NCBI GenBank assembly: GCA_016719855.1
Contig: JADJYH010000003.1
Coordinates: 171,001 to 235,000 of the forward strand
DNA: 64,000 nt
Direction of reading: 5' to 3'
DNA from: Saprospiraceae bacterium
GTDB taxonomy: Bacteria; Bacteroidota; Bacteroidia; Chitinophagales; Saprospiraceae
The notes below the pieces were generated by a model. That model was not told where the DNA came from, did not search any database, and was given only the letters and a program-made list of their open reading frames with translations. The translations under genes were made by a program, and so were the position numbers. Shown here piece after piece: positions 47,949 to 63,408 of the stretch; position 1 is the stretch's first letter; the number at the start of each line of letters is the position of its first letter.

Positions 47949-48045
47949 TCACAACTTTTTTTGCTACATAGCGCTTTTTAGTACAGGAGGCTTAACTAAT
48001 CCGCTTGCGGATTGGTTAAGCCTATTGTCGTTTTTTAAGTTGTGA
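47949..48045 (+). promoter_or_regulatory. rplL-rpoB intergenic hairpin, possible attenuator
   Basis: The 356-bp gap between rplL and rpoB contains a 16-bp stem (47988-48003 with 48008-48023, one wobble pair, loop 'cttg') followed by a T run at 48031-48036. An outer pair, 'tcacaactt' (47949-47957) and 'aagttgtga' (48037-48045), could form an alternative or enclosing structure. In other bacteria partial termination here sets the ratio of ribosomal protein to RNA polymerase. I saw nothing else in the gap, apart from the stretch 48046-48239 without evident structure. Confidence 0.65.
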
Positions 48046-48239
48046 TACTTTGTTTCTTCCTGAATAGCAGTCAGTTGGAGTTTATTCTATTGAGATTTGC
48101 GGAGCCGGAAAAGGAAGGATTGGTTGTTCTTTAGAGAACGAAAAATATGCCATTCTTTTCAAAATCCTATCCGCTCGAATATCCTTCAGGAAGCAGGCTT
48201 GACCGCAATTACAATCACAAATAAATTCTTTCGCCAGAT

Positions 48240-51200
48240 ATGACATCAATTCCAAATGTCAGCGTTACCGAAACAGGCAGGTTAAGTTTTGGTAAAATCA
48301 AGTTGCCCTCCGAGCACCCTGACCTGCTTGAAATCCAATTGAAATCCTTCCAAGAATTTTTTCAGTTGGAAACAACGCCAGAGAACAGGGGGAACGAAGG
48401 ATTATTCAAGGTTTTCAAGGAGAATTTCCCCATAACCGATGCCCGGAACATTTTCGTTCTGGAGTTCCTCGACTACTACGTGGATCCACCCCGATACACC
48501 ATTGAAGAGTGTATGCAGCGTGGCCTTACCTATAGTGTGCCGCTGAAGGCGAAGCTCCGTTTGTCTTGCAACGACGTTGAACACGTTGATTTCGAGACCA
48601 TCGTGCAGGATGTTTTCCTTGGGAACATCCCGTACATGACACCGAAGGGTACATTCGTCATCAACGGTGCCGAACGGGTGGTTGTTTCGCAGCTCCACCG
48701 TTCACCAGGCGTGTTCTTTGGCCAAAACTACCACCCAAATGGTACAGCAATTTATTCCGCAAGGGTAATTCCTTTCAAGGGTGCTTGGATGGAATTTGCC
48801 ACCGACATCAACAACGTGATGTATGCGTACATTGACCGAAAGAAGAAATTCCCCGTGACGACGCTGCTTCGGGCCATTGGTTTTGACAACGACAAATCCA
48901 TTCTTGACCTTTTCAACCTTGCCGACGAAATCGCAAACACCAGGGCAAACATTGAAGCTGCCATAGGGCGCAAACTTGCCGCAAGGGTACTCCGTTCTTG
49001 GACGGAAGACTTTGTGGACGAAGATACTGGCGAGGTGGTGACCATCGAACGCAACGAAATCATCCTTGAGCGTGACGTGATTCTGGATGAGGACAATATC
49101 GAGCAGGTAATCAGCTCTGGACTTGCCACCATCATCCTTCAGCGGGAGGACATTGAGGAGGATTACACCATTATATATAATACGCTCCAAAAAGACCCGA
49201 CCAGCTCCGAGATGGAGGCGGTGAACTACATCTACCGCCAGCTTCGTGGCGCCGAGCCACCCGATGACGAGACGGCTCGTGGTATCATTGACAAACTCTT
49301 TTTCTCCGACAAGCGCTACAACCTTGGCGAAGTTGGCCGTTACAAAATCAACCGCAAGCTGGGCATGGAAACCTCGCTTGAAACCTTGGTTTTGACCAAA
49401 GATGACATCATCGCCATCGTGAAATACCTGGTTCGCCTGATGAACCAGCGTGCGGAGATTGACGATATTGACCACTTGAGCAACCGCCGTGTACGCACCG
49501 TTGGCGAGCAACTTTACGCCCAGTTCGGTGTCGGTTTGGCAAGGATGGCCCGTACCATCCGGGAGCGCATGAACGTTCGTGACAACGAGGTGTTCACCCC
49601 GATTGACTTGATAAATGCAAGGACTTTGTCCTCGGTTATCAACTCGTTTTTCGGTACCAGCCAGCTTTCCCAGTTCCTCGACCAGACGAACCCGCTTTCT
49701 GAAATCACTCACAAGCGACGTATCTCGGCACTTGGCCCAGGTGGTTTGTCGAGGGAACGGGCAGGCTTTGAGGTTCGGGACGTTCACTACTCGCACTACG
49801 GTCGCCTTTGTACCATTGAGACGCCGGAAGGCCCGAACATCGGGCTTATTTCGACCCTCTGTGTCCATGCCAAGGTGAATAAAATGGGCTTCTTGGAAAC
49901 GCCATACCGCAAAGTGAACAACGGCGTGGTTGACATCCACAATGCTGCTACATACCTTTCTGCCGAGGCAGAGGATTTTATAAAGGTTGCGCAAGCGAAT
50001 GCACCGTTCGACACGGAAGGCAAGTTTCTCAACGACAGGATAAAGTCGAGGGAGCACGGTGATTTTCCTGTGCTTTCGCCAGATGATATTGAATACATGG
50101 ACGTGGCACCAAATCAGATTGTGGGCGTTTCCGCATCCATGATACCGTTCCTTGAGAACGATGACGCCAACCGGGCGCTCATGGGTTCAAACATGCAACG
50201 TCAGGCAGTTCCGCTCATCCGCCCGGCGGCCCCTGTGGTCGGCACCGGTTTGGAGGGCAAAGTAGCACGTGACTCCCGCATGTTGATCAACGCCGAGGGC
50301 GATGGGGTGGTGGAGTACGTGGATGCCACGGAAATTGTCATCCGCTACGACCGCACTGAATCCGAGCAGTTGGTTTCTTTCGAGGACAACCGCAAGACCT
50401 ACAAATTGACCAAGTTCTTGCGTACCAACCAAGCTACTTGCGTCAACCTCAAGCCCATTGTTCGCAAAGGACAGCGGGTGAACAAGGGCCAGATTCTCTG
50501 CGACGGCTATGCAACAGATAAAGGCGAATTGGCCCTCGGCCAAAACCTCAAGGTAGCGTTCATGCCCTGGAAAGGTTACAACTTCGAGGATGCCATCGTG
50601 CTTTCTGAGCGGGTAGTTCGGGAGGATGTTTTCACCTCCGTCCACATTGAGTCATTCGAAATGGACGTTCGTGACACCAAGCTTGGCGAGGAAGAACTCA
50701 CCAATGATATCCCGAACGTTAGCGAAGACGCCACTAAAGACCTCGATGAACACGGTATCATCCGTATTGGTGCATGGGTAAAAGAAGGTGACATCCTCAT
50801 CGGCAAGATTACGCCCAAAGGTGAAACCGATCCGACACCAGAGGAAAAATTGCTCCGTGCCATCTTCGGTGACAAAGCAGGTGACGTGAAGGACGCTTCG
50901 CTCAAAGTTCCACCGTCCATCAGCGGCGTGGTCATCAACAAGCAACTTTTTGCTCGTGCCAAAAAGAGCAATGTGCAGAAAACGCAGGAAACCGAGGTTT
51001 TGAAAAAACTCGACGACCAGCACGCAATTGCCACCAACGAGTTGAAGACGATTTTGATAGACAAACTTCTTGTGTTGGTGCGTGACAAGACCGCTCAGGG
51101 TGTCAAGACCATCTACAACGAGGCAATGATTCCGAAGGGAACAAAGTTCACCCAAGAACTGCTTCGCACCATGGAGTTCACGCAGTTGGATTACAGCGGA

Positions 51201-52060
51201 TGGACGAACGATGACTCCACCAACGAGCTGATTGCCAGGCTGTTGCACAACTACAGCATCAAGCTGAACGAGGAAGTCGGACGCTACAAGCGGGAAAAAT
51301 TCAACATCAGCATCGGTGACGAGCTTCCTGCTGGCGTGTTGAAATTGGCCAAGGTTTACATCGCCAAAAAGCGCAAGTTGAAAGTGGGCGACAAGCTCGC
51401 AGGCCGCCACGGAAACAAAGGTATCGTTTCCCGTATCGTGCGCATGGAGGACATGCCCTTCACCGAAGACGGTGAAGCGGTGGACGTTGTACTGAACCCG
51501 CTGGGAGTACCTTCCAGGATGAACCTCGGCCAAATCCTCGAAACAGTGCTTGGCTGGGCAGGTCAAAACTTGGTATGCGCTTCGCAACGCCGATTTTTGA
51601 CGGTGCAAACCGTGACGAAATCGAGTACTATATCCAGCAAGCTGGGCTTCCTTCCTTGGGCCAAACTTGGCTGTCTGACGGTGAAACGGGTGACCGCTTC
51701 CACCAGCAAGCCACAGTGGGCGTGATTTACATCTTGAAACTCTCCCACATGGTGGACGACAAGATGCACGCCCGGAGCATCGGGCCATACTCGCTCATCA
51801 CGCAGCAGCCGCTGGGTGGTAAGGCGCAGTTCGGTGGTCAACGTTTTGGTGAGATGGAGGTTTGGGCACTCGAAGCGTTCGGTGCGGCTTGCATCCTTCA
51901 GGAATTGCTCACCCTCAAGTCAGACGACATCGTCGGACGGGCGAAAGCCTACGAGGCCATCGTCAAGGGCGACATACTGCCGGAGCCGAACATCCCGGAA
52001 TCGTTCAATGTACTCGTCCACGAGTTGCGTGGCTTGGCTTTGGACATCAAGTTTGATTAA
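48240..52060 (+). CDS. rpoB: DNA-directed RNA polymerase subunit beta, one-base frameshift
   Basis: The protein has 1273 residues after correction. The rifampicin-pocket region 'FFGTSQLSQFLDQTNPLSEITHKRRISALGPGGLSRERAGFEVRDVH' and 'HYGRLCTIETPEGPNIGLI' are present, as are 'KVAFMPWKGYNFEDAIVLSERVV' and 'KLAGRHGNKGIVSRI'. The frame breaks near 51572. 'LGWAGQNL' is followed one base later by 'GMRFATPIFDGANRDEIEYYI', and adding one G to the GG run restores the family sequence. The gene is essential and cannot truly be broken. A word-hairpin lies between it and rpoC. Confidence 0.98.
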
Positions 52061-52067
52061 TTTTAGT

Positions 52068-52134
52068 GATTGGGAATTGGGAATTGGGTATTCATTTCAC
52101 GAATATCCAATCCCCAATTCCTAATAACCAATTC
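52068..52134. repeat. word-hairpin element between rpoB and rpoC (gaattggg)
   Basis: The left arm 52068-52092 is 'gattgggaattgggaattgg' plus a few bases, and the right arm 52101-52134 repeats 'ccaattc' and 'ccaatcc'. The loop is only 8 nt. The two subunit genes must be cotranscribed, so the element cannot be a strong terminator. Confidence 0.85.
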
Positions 52135-52144
52135 TGCTTAAAAT

Positions 52145-56473
<4,329 letters not shown>

Positions 56474-56502
56474 TTCGAAGAAGATATTAACAGATAGCTG
56501 TT

Positions 56503-56536
56503 CGGCCCGTCCTGTGTACACAGGATGGGCCGTTTC
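56503..56536 (+). terminator. terminator after rpoC
   Basis: The 15-bp arms at 56503-56517 and 56518-56532 ('cggcccgtcctgtgt' and its complement, one wobble pair) are followed by a short T run. A word-hairpin starts a few bases later. Confidence 0.85.
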
Positions 56537-56538
56537 AT

Positions 56539-56634
56539 TAAGCGGGTGAGAGAGTGAGCGGATGAGAGAGAGTGAGAGAGTGAGCGGATCGGGGAGTCTC
56601 TCACCCGCTCACTCTCTCACCCGCTCACTCTCTA
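56539..56634. repeat. word-hairpin element (gcgggtgagagagtgagcg)
   Basis: The left arm 56541-56590 repeats 'gagtgagcgg' and 'gtgagagag', and the right arm 56597-56634 repeats 'ctcacccgctcactctct'. It shares 22 identical nt with the element at 31812-31940. The stop codon of the SAM hydrolase gene (56632-56634) lies in the right arm. Confidence 0.85.
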
Positions 56635-57393
56635 AAGAAAATCCACCTGCACCATGTCGTCCAACTTGAGGCCGAGCAGGCTGCTGGCCTTGCCCATGCT
56701 CACCGCTATTTCGAGGAATCCGGCGGAGTTGAACAGGCAGAGCGTTTCGCCAACCGGCACATCGGTGTAGTGGTGGCTGACTAGGGTGATGGGGTCGTTC
56801 CGCTTGAAAAACAGGGCGAACTTTCGTCCGTTGCGCACCTTTTCAAACAAATCCTTCGGGATGTTGATCACCACATTTTCATAGTGGTCAACATAGATGA
56901 CCGAGCCACGAATCTGCGAGTGGCTGAGCACGGGCTGCAGGGCAATGCGCTGCACCGTTTCCCCGGCTGGGATGCCGACTTCACGGATGGGATTGCCACT
57001 TGCGAGGTGCTGAATTGCTTTGGCCAGCGTTTGCTGAATGGGGAAGGGGCTTTCCTTGTCGTGGTCGAGCCGCCAGGCTTCGGGTATTTCTGGAAAAATA
57101 AGCGAAAAAATGCCATTGTCCGGGCCGATAAAAACCTGTCCAGCCTGTTGTAGGCAGATGAGCGACATGCCCTCGGCGCTGTTGTTCACCGTGATGACGT
57201 GGATGGTGCCGGGCGGAAAGCTGGGGTAGGTGTTTTTCAAAACAAAAGCGCCCTGTACGATGTCGTAAGGCTTGACATTGTGCGAAACATCAATAATCTG
57301 GAGTTGGGCGGCTTGCTGGAGGAGCGCCCCTTTGAGCAGGGCGACGTAGTAGTCGTTCAGCCCAAAGTCGGTTGTCAAGGTTACTATTTGCAT
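56632..57393 (-). CDS. SAM hydroxide adenosyltransferase (DUF62 family)
   Basis: This intact 253-residue protein has the family's 'TLTTDFGLNDYYVALLKGALL', 'GAFVLKNTYPSFPPGTIHVITV', 'FIGPDNGIFSLIF' and 'GSVIYVDHYENVVINI'. Characterised members split S-adenosylmethionine into adenosine and methionine using water-derived hydroxide. They are related to fluorinases but lack the halide loop. It stands alone, divergent from phoH, and ends inside the word-hairpin. Confidence 0.93.
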   Translation of the reverse strand: MQIVTLTTDFGLNDYYVALLKGALLQQAAQLQIIDVSHNVKPYDIVQGAFVLKNTYPSFPPGTIHVITVNNSAEGMSLICLQQAGQVFIGPDNGIFSLIFPEIPEAWRLDHDKESPFPIQQTLAKAIQHLASGNPIREVGIPAGETVQRIALQPVLSHSQIRGSVIYVDHYENVVINIPKDLFEKVRNGRKFALFFKRNDPITLVSHHYTDVPVGETLCLFNSAGFLEIAVSMGKASSLLGLKLDDMVQVDFL

Positions 57394-57663
57394 GGCATGG
57401 TCGTTCTATTTACTGGACAAATTCTCATAGCAGATTGGCACATTTTTTTAACCGAAACTTTTCGAACCGTTTGGCAGTTTCTTGGGTTTCGTGCAGGTTC
57501 AGCTCAAATTTTTTCGGAGAAAAAATAAAACACGGATTTGTTCCAAAAGCCTATTTTTACCGACAAAAGTAGCTGAATTTTAAAAGCCGTAAGGCCAAAT
57601 CTAAGGCCAATCGGCAATCCTGAACCTTGTTGTTTCACCATTTATCCATCAACAACCTAACAT

Positions 57664-58698
57664 TTGAGCGAAATAATCCTGACCATCGAAGACGTTGACC
57701 CTGTCGAGCTGTACGGCGAGAACGACGTCAAACTCAACCTGCTCCGCAAAGCATTTCCCGACATCAGCATCACTGCCAGGGGCAGCAACCTCAAGCTCTC
57801 CGGCGAAAAAAAGTACACCCAATCCGCCAAGGGCAAGTTTGAGCAGATGGTTCGCCTGCTCAGGGAGCGCAAAAACCTCCCCGTGCAGATGGTGGAGGAA
57901 CTGATGCTCGACGGCAGCGCCCCATTCCAGACCCACCTCCACGATGCCGCCGGCAAAGTGCTCGTGCATGGCGTGGACGGCAAAATCATCCGGGTGAAAA
58001 CCCTCAACCAACGCAAACTCGTCGAGGCTTCCGAGCAAAACGACGTGGTGTTTACCGTAGGCCCGGCGGGCACGGGCAAGACTTACACCGCCGTAGCCTT
58101 GGCCGTCCGTGCTTTGAAAAATCGTTTGGTCAAGAAAATCATACTCACCCGTCCGGCGGTGGAGGCTGGCGAGAGCCTCGGCTACCTGCCCGGCGACCTC
58201 AAAGAGAAAATTGACCCCTACCTCCGCCCGCTCTACGATGCCCTCGACGACATGATTCCGGCAGACAAGCTGAAATATTTCATGGAAACCAGGGTCATCG
58301 AAATCGCCCCGCTGGCCTACATGCGGGGCCGAACCCTTGACAATGCGTTCATCATTCTGGATGAAGCGCAGAACACCTCTTCGCTCCAAATCAAAATGTT
58401 CCTCACGCGCCTCGGCCCCACTGCCAAGGCCATCATCACGGGCGACCTCACGCAGATTGACCTGCCAAGGAACACCAAATCGGGTCTCAGCAAGGCCATC
58501 GAAATCCTGCGGGACATTGATGGCATCGCCGTCATTCGCCTCACAGTGGATGACGTGGTGCGCCACCGATTGGTGAAGGAGGTCATCAAAGCCTTTGAAC
58601 GCGACAGCGAGCGGCAGCGTGAAAACTGGGAAGAACCTTATGGCAGGTTGCCCTACCGACGCAACGAACCCCAGCATGAATCCAACGAAGAGGAGTAG
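57664..58698 (+). CDS. phoH: PhoH-like ATPase
   Basis: This intact 344-residue protein has an N-terminal KH-like part, then the P-loop 'FTVGPAGTGKTYTAVALAV' (about residue 138) and 'LTRPAVEAGESLGYLPGDLKEKIDPYLRPLYDAL'. Walker B is 'AFIILDEAQNTSSLQIKMFLTR' and sensor 'IITGDLTQIDLP'. The start is a TTG at 57664; no ATG fits upstream. In many bacteria this gene lies beside ybeY, but here the next gene is a protease. Its role is in RNA metabolism or the stress response, not firmly known. Confidence 0.93.
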   Translation: MSEIILTIEDVDPVELYGENDVKLNLLRKAFPDISITARGSNLKLSGEKKYTQSAKGKFEQMVRLLRERKNLPVQMVEELMLDGSAPFQTHLHDAAGKVLVHGVDGKIIRVKTLNQRKLVEASEQNDVVFTVGPAGTGKTYTAVALAVRALKNRLVKKIILTRPAVEAGESLGYLPGDLKEKIDPYLRPLYDALDDMIPADKLKYFMETRVIEIAPLAYMRGRTLDNAFIILDEAQNTSSLQIKMFLTRLGPTAKAIITGDLTQIDLPRNTKSGLSKAIEILRDIDGIAVIRLTVDDVVRHRLVKEVIKAFERDSERQRENWEEPYGRLPYRRNEPQHESNEEE

Positions 58699-58699
58699 A

Positions 58700-58790
58700 A
58701 GAGGTATGAGGTTTGGAGGCATGAGGTATGGGTGTCTTGTCCAAGCATCAACTGTCTAAAGTCTCCCGTCTAATGTCTCTTGTCTTCCCC
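58700..58790. repeat. two unpaired half word-elements after phoH
   Basis: The left half 58700-58731 repeats 'gaggtatgagg' words, also seen at 47375-47403. The right half 58753-58790 repeats a different word, 'gtctaaagtctcccgtct'. Neither has its complement nearby. It looks like the ends of two elements joined after loss of the middle. Confidence 0.5.
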
Positions 58791-58849
58791 AAATTTGTCA
58801 CCCGTCTTTTATTTTCGGTATTTTCTTCGCCCTAAGAAAATCATTGCGC

Positions 58850-58857
58850 TATTTTTG
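58850..58857 (+). promoter_or_regulatory. candidate -7 box of the M36 protease gene
   Basis: TATTTTTG at 58850-58857 fits TAnnTTTG and lies 53 bp before the start codon. A -33 partner is not clear. Confidence 0.4.
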
Positions 58858-58909
58858 CCCAGTAAGCACACCTTACATCATATTAACTGTCTAACTAAAA
58901 CATTCCAGT

Positions 58910-61900
58910 ATGAAATTTAAATTTACGAAGCAGTTCGTCCTTTCGTTGGCGTTCCTGCTGGCAAGTGCGGTCGCATTTGCCCAGTTGCGTACACCAGTTG
59001 AAATAGCCAATGAGCATGTACAGTCCCAATACGCAGCATGGGGACTCACCGCCCAGGACGTTGACGGCATGACCGTCAGCGACCAGTACACCGACCCGAC
59101 CACGGGCATTTCAAGGGTGTTCTTTATCCAAAGGCACCAAGGCATCCCGGTGTACAATGCAATCCAAAACATCAGCATTTCAAAGGATGGCAAAGTGTTC
59201 CATGTGGGCAGAAGGTTTGTGCCAAACCTCGCAAGCAAAGTGAACACTACCGTGCCGGTGCTTGATGCAGAGGCCGCTGTCGTGAAACTCATGCAGCACC
59301 TCCAAATCCCTTATGCTCCGCTGCGCCCCATCGGCCAGAACGACCAGGGTGATTTTGTATTTGAAAAAGGAAACATTGCGAAGCAAGACATCAAGGCCCG
59401 ACTGAGCTACCAGCAGTATGGTAGCGTGGTGCTGTTGTCCTGGGATATTTCGCTGGCGCCCACACACTCTTCCGACATGTGGAGCGCACGTGTGGACGCC
59501 GTGACTGGCGACCTCCTCGACCAAGTGAACTGGACGGTTTACTGCAAGGTTGATGGCAGTGCTTTTGCACATACGGACAAGGATTGCGAAGCAACAGCAA
59601 ACCACAACCACGAGGCCGTAACGACAAGCTTCAATATGGCTGCCGATGGCACTTACAATGTGTGGCCTTGGCCAATCGAAAGCCCCAAGCATGGCCCTCG
59701 TAGCATGGTCATTGACCCGCACGACCTAACTGCCTCACCTTATGGTTGGCACGATACGAACGGCGCAGCAGGGCCAGAGTACACCATCACCCGTGGCAAC
59801 AACGTACATGCCTACGAGGACAGCGGCGATACCGATGCTTCCATAGACAACGAGCCAGACGGGGGAGCGAGCTTGGTCTTCGATTTCCCCTACGATGCTT
59901 TGGCGGAGCCTGTGACCTTCACGAATGCAGCCATTGTGAACCTGTTTTATTGGAACAACATCATGCATGATTTGTCCTATTCTTATGGTATGACCGAATC
60001 TGCTGGTGCATTTCAAGCCCACAACTACGGTAACGGCGGTGCTGGCAACGACTTCGTGAACGCTGAAGGCCAGGATGGCGGCGGCACCAACAACGCCAAC
60101 TTTTCCACACCACCAGATGGCGGCAATGGCAGGATGCAAATGTACCTCTGGAGTGCAGGAAGCGCGGGTGAGGTTTTCAATGTGGATGAACCTGCCTCTG
60201 TGGCTGGCCCATATCCATCTTCTCAACCCGCTACAGGATGGGGAACTGGTGCGTATGCTACCATGGCAGGGGTGACCGCAGATGTGGTCATCGTGGAAGA
60301 TGCCCTTGCCAACGACCTTTTTAGCGATGCTTGTGAAGAAATTATCAATGCAGCAGATTTGGTTGATCAAGATTGCATTGATAGACCGTGGCGGTTGTGA
60401 GTTCGGCTTTAACGCTGCACTGGCAGCCCAAAATGCTGGAGCAATAGGTGTCATCATCTGCAATTTTGAAGATGCAACGGTAGGAATGGCTCCTGGCACT
60501 TATGGTGCTCAGGTGAACATCCCAGTTGTCATGCTTACCTCAGTCAATTGTCAGACCATTCGCCAGTTCGCTGGCAGTGGCCTAATAGCTACCATCAAGT
60601 TGCCAGACCTTCCGATGGGCCCAGCAGAGCTTGATGGCGACCTTGACAATGGAATCATTGCCCATGAATACGGGCACGGCATCTCCAACCGCCTCACGGG
60701 TGGCCCGAGTCAGGCCGGTTGCCTCGGCAACGCAGAGCAAATGGGCGAGGGATGGAGTGATTGGTTCTCACTTGTTACTACAGTAGAGGCTGGGGATTCC
60801 GGAACGGACAAGCGGGGCATCGGCACCTATGCTTTTGCCGAGGATCCAATTGGACAAGGTATCCGCCGCTACCCTTACTCCACTGACATGAGCGTGAACC
60901 CGTTGACCTACGCTGACGTAGCTGGCAACACGGAAGTACACGCCCTCGGCGAAGTTTGGACAGTAATGACTTGGGACCTCTACTGGGCTTTTGTGGACGA
61001 ATATGGTTGGGACCCTGACCTCTACCATGGAACAGGTGGCAACAACATGGCCATCCGACTAGTGTACGAGGGCATGAAAAACCAACCTTGTAGCCCTGGC
61101 TTCCTCGATGGCCGGGATGCCATTATTGCTGCCGACGCAGTGTTGAACAATGGGGTAAACAAGTGCATGATTTGGAAAACTTTTGCCCGGAGGGGTGCTG
61201 GTCTGAGTGCCGTGCAAGGTGCCTCAGACAATGCCGGCGATCAGGTGGAAGCGTTTGACATTCCTTGCGAATGCCGTGACGAAGTGACCATCACCAAATC
61301 GGTCACTGATTTTATCAATGCTGGTGAGGACATCAATGTAACCGTCAACGTTTCCAACTGCAAGTTGGAGACTCGCACCAATGTGGTGATTACAGACCAA
61401 ATTCCAGATGGCACCAGTTTCAAGGCTGGCTCTGCCAGTGTGCCTGCCACGGTATCCGGCAATGTTCTTTCGCTGCAATTGGGCGATATTGATTTTGAGG
61501 AAACGGTGACCATTACTTACACTTTGACCACCGATCCAGATAAATATTCCATTCGTTTCTGGCTGGATGATGTGCCAACAGCTGATGCGGAGGACAACTG
61601 GGAGTACGATTTCGATACAGCTGCCCCAACACCCAACTTCTTCCAGATTGACGACACCTGTGTTTAACAGCCCGGAATTTGCATGGTTGGCGCCCGACCT
61701 CGAAACTGAAAGCCGAACTGCGCTCGAACTTACGGCCATGGACCGCAGTCGGCAACCAACCTGTACTCCGTTTTTATCATCTGTATGACACGGAGGCAGG
61801 TGTTGATGCCGGTTTGATTGAAGTCAAAAAAGCCACCGACAACTCCTTCCAGCAAGTTGCGGATAAAATGTTGAGGAATGGCTATCCAGGGGCAGGTACA

Positions 61901-62467
61901 ATATGGTCAAGCCTTCATTACTCCCTAATTTGCAAGGCTTCTCGGGTAGCTCAAATGGCGAGTTCATCCCCACCTACGTTGACCTGAGCGAATGGGCTGG
62001 GGAAGATGTTGTCTTCCGTTTCCGATTCGGCACGAACGACGGCAACGGTGGTACAGTTGGATGGGTAGTGGACGACATCGAGTTCATGGACCTTTTGAAC
62101 TACAACGGTGAGGCCTGCGTGACCACTGCTCAGGGCGACAACGAGTGCGCCATTGCCCCAGAGGAGGGTACCATCGTTGAGTCACAAGTTTTTCTCCAAC
62201 ACCGTTGAAACATTGGAGGATATGACCATGACGGTGTTCCCGAACCCTGCTCAGGACATGCTGAATATCGCACTGACGGCAGAGCGCCAACAGGATGTCA
62301 GCCTGAGCCTCTTGACGATTGACGGCAAGGTGATGATGGACAAAAAAGTGAACGTTTTCGGCAACGGCCATTTCCAAGTCAATGTTAGTCAGCTTCCAGC
62401 AGGTTTCTACTTGGTAAAAGTAGCAACGAAGGAAGGCGTGATGGTGACGAAGGTGGTTGTTGAGTAA
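58910..62467 (+). CDS. secreted M36-type (fungalysin) metalloprotease with PA insert and T9SS domain, frameshifted
   Basis: This preproprotein of about 1185 residues has a signal peptide ('FVLSLAFLLASAVAFAQ'). An FTP propeptide follows ('GISRVFFIQRHQGIPVYNA'). The catalytic domain starts 'LVFDFPYDALAEPVTFTNAAIVNLFYWNNIMHD'. A PA domain ('KIALIDRGGCEFGFNAALAAQNAGAIGVIICNF') interrupts it. The zinc site 'IIAHEYGHGISNRL' and the third ligand in 'EQMGEGWSDWFSL' follow. Then come a DUF11-like domain ('TNVVITDQIPDGTSFKAGSA'), a jelly-roll region and a T9SS type A end ('MTVFPNPAQDMLNIAL'). Frames change near 60367, 61660, 61735, 61890 and 62185. It likely degrades protein outside the cell. Confidence 0.9.
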
Positions 62468-62485
62468 ATTTTTTGAGGAAAATCA

Positions 62486-62528
62486 AATGGCCTGGACGGA
62501 TTTGCTTCCGTTCAGGCCATTTTTTTTG
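62486..62528 (+). terminator. terminator after the M36 protease gene
   Basis: The 15-bp arms at 62486-62500 and 62507-62521 (one wobble pair) have a 6-nt loop and are followed by an eight-T run. Confidence 0.95.
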
Positions 62529-62547
62529 TACAAAAATGTTCTTCGCC

Positions 62548-63408
62548 TCAAAACTCCACTGCCAGTTCTTTTATCACATTCCCCTTATTCGTAAGCCTTG
62601 CGAAGTATTTGCCTTTTGGCAATCCCTTTATTTCAAACTCAAACTTGAATTTATGGCTTCCCCGCTTTTGAAGGCGGTTTTTGAAAAGCGTGTGTACCAA
62701 TTCGCCCGCTTCGTTGTACAGCCCGAAATCCACTTGTTTGTCAGAAGCCAAGTCATAATAAAACAAGCCGTTCATGGCAAATGCCTCCCGCCAGTTAGCT
62801 GGTTGGCCAGGCAACTGGCGGTCTTGGGGAGGTGCTTGGTATTCTATATGGTATTCAGGCATGGGTTTGCCCAGCATGTCCGCCACGAATTTTGTGAGCG
62901 TAGGGTCTCCGATTCCCTCCAGCCTATCTGCATCCGTCACCGCCCATACGGCGTACTGAGCCGATGGGTGCTGGTGCAGCTTGTTGTCATTCAGGTATTT
63001 GGCCATTTTGAGCAGGTTGCCATCCGCCAATTTCCCCATTTTGAAAATGCTGTTCTCGCCGGGCGAACCATCACTGGCCTCAATGCAAAGGCCGAACAGC
63101 TTGGCGATTCTTGAAGTGCCACTTTCCACAAAGAAAGTCTCGTTTTTGCTCACCATCAGATTTTGCAGGCTGGAGTCGCCCGCTTCAAATATTTGACCGG
63201 CTGGTACCCTAACTTCCAGTTTTTTCTTCGATTTGTTTTTGAGGTTCAATTTCAGGCATTCCCCATCGTGTCCACCCGCTCCTTCGGCAGATACGGTGAG
63301 GTAGCCTTTTCTGACGGCATCGGCGATGTCGAGCACTTGGGCGGAGAGTTGTTGAAGGGGAAGTAAAGTCAATGCAAGCATGGCGAGCCAAACGTTAGTT
63401 TTCATCAT
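62548..63408 (-). CDS. secreted hypothetical protein with FlgD-like C-terminus
   Basis: This intact 286-residue protein has a signal peptide ('MLALTLLPLQQLSAQ'). An Ig-like strand region ('CLKLNLKNKSKKKLEVRVPAGQIFEAGDSSLQNLMV') reads like a DUF4384-type or 'ARPP-1-like' domain, and a helical part 'KLADGNLLKMAKYLNDNKLHQHPSAQYAVWAVTD' follows. The end 'VDFGLYNEAGELVHTLFKNRLQKRGSHKFKFEFEIKGLPKGKYFARL' is a FlgD/T9SS-type sandwich. The family of the middle part is not certain. The gene converges on the M36 terminator. The next 175 bp hold nothing I recognise. Confidence 0.7.
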   Translation of the reverse strand: MMKTNVWLAMLALTLLPLQQLSAQVLDIADAVRKGYLTVSAEGAGGHDGECLKLNLKNKSKKKLEVRVPAGQIFEAGDSSLQNLMVSKNETFFVESGTSRIAKLFGLCIEASDGSPGENSIFKMGKLADGNLLKMAKYLNDNKLHQHPSAQYAVWAVTDADRLEGIGDPTLTKFVADMLGKPMPEYHIEYQAPPQDRQLPGQPANWREAFAMNGLFYYDLASDKQVDFGLYNEAGELVHTLFKNRLQKRGSHKFKFEFEIKGLPKGKYFARLTNKGNVIKELAVEF

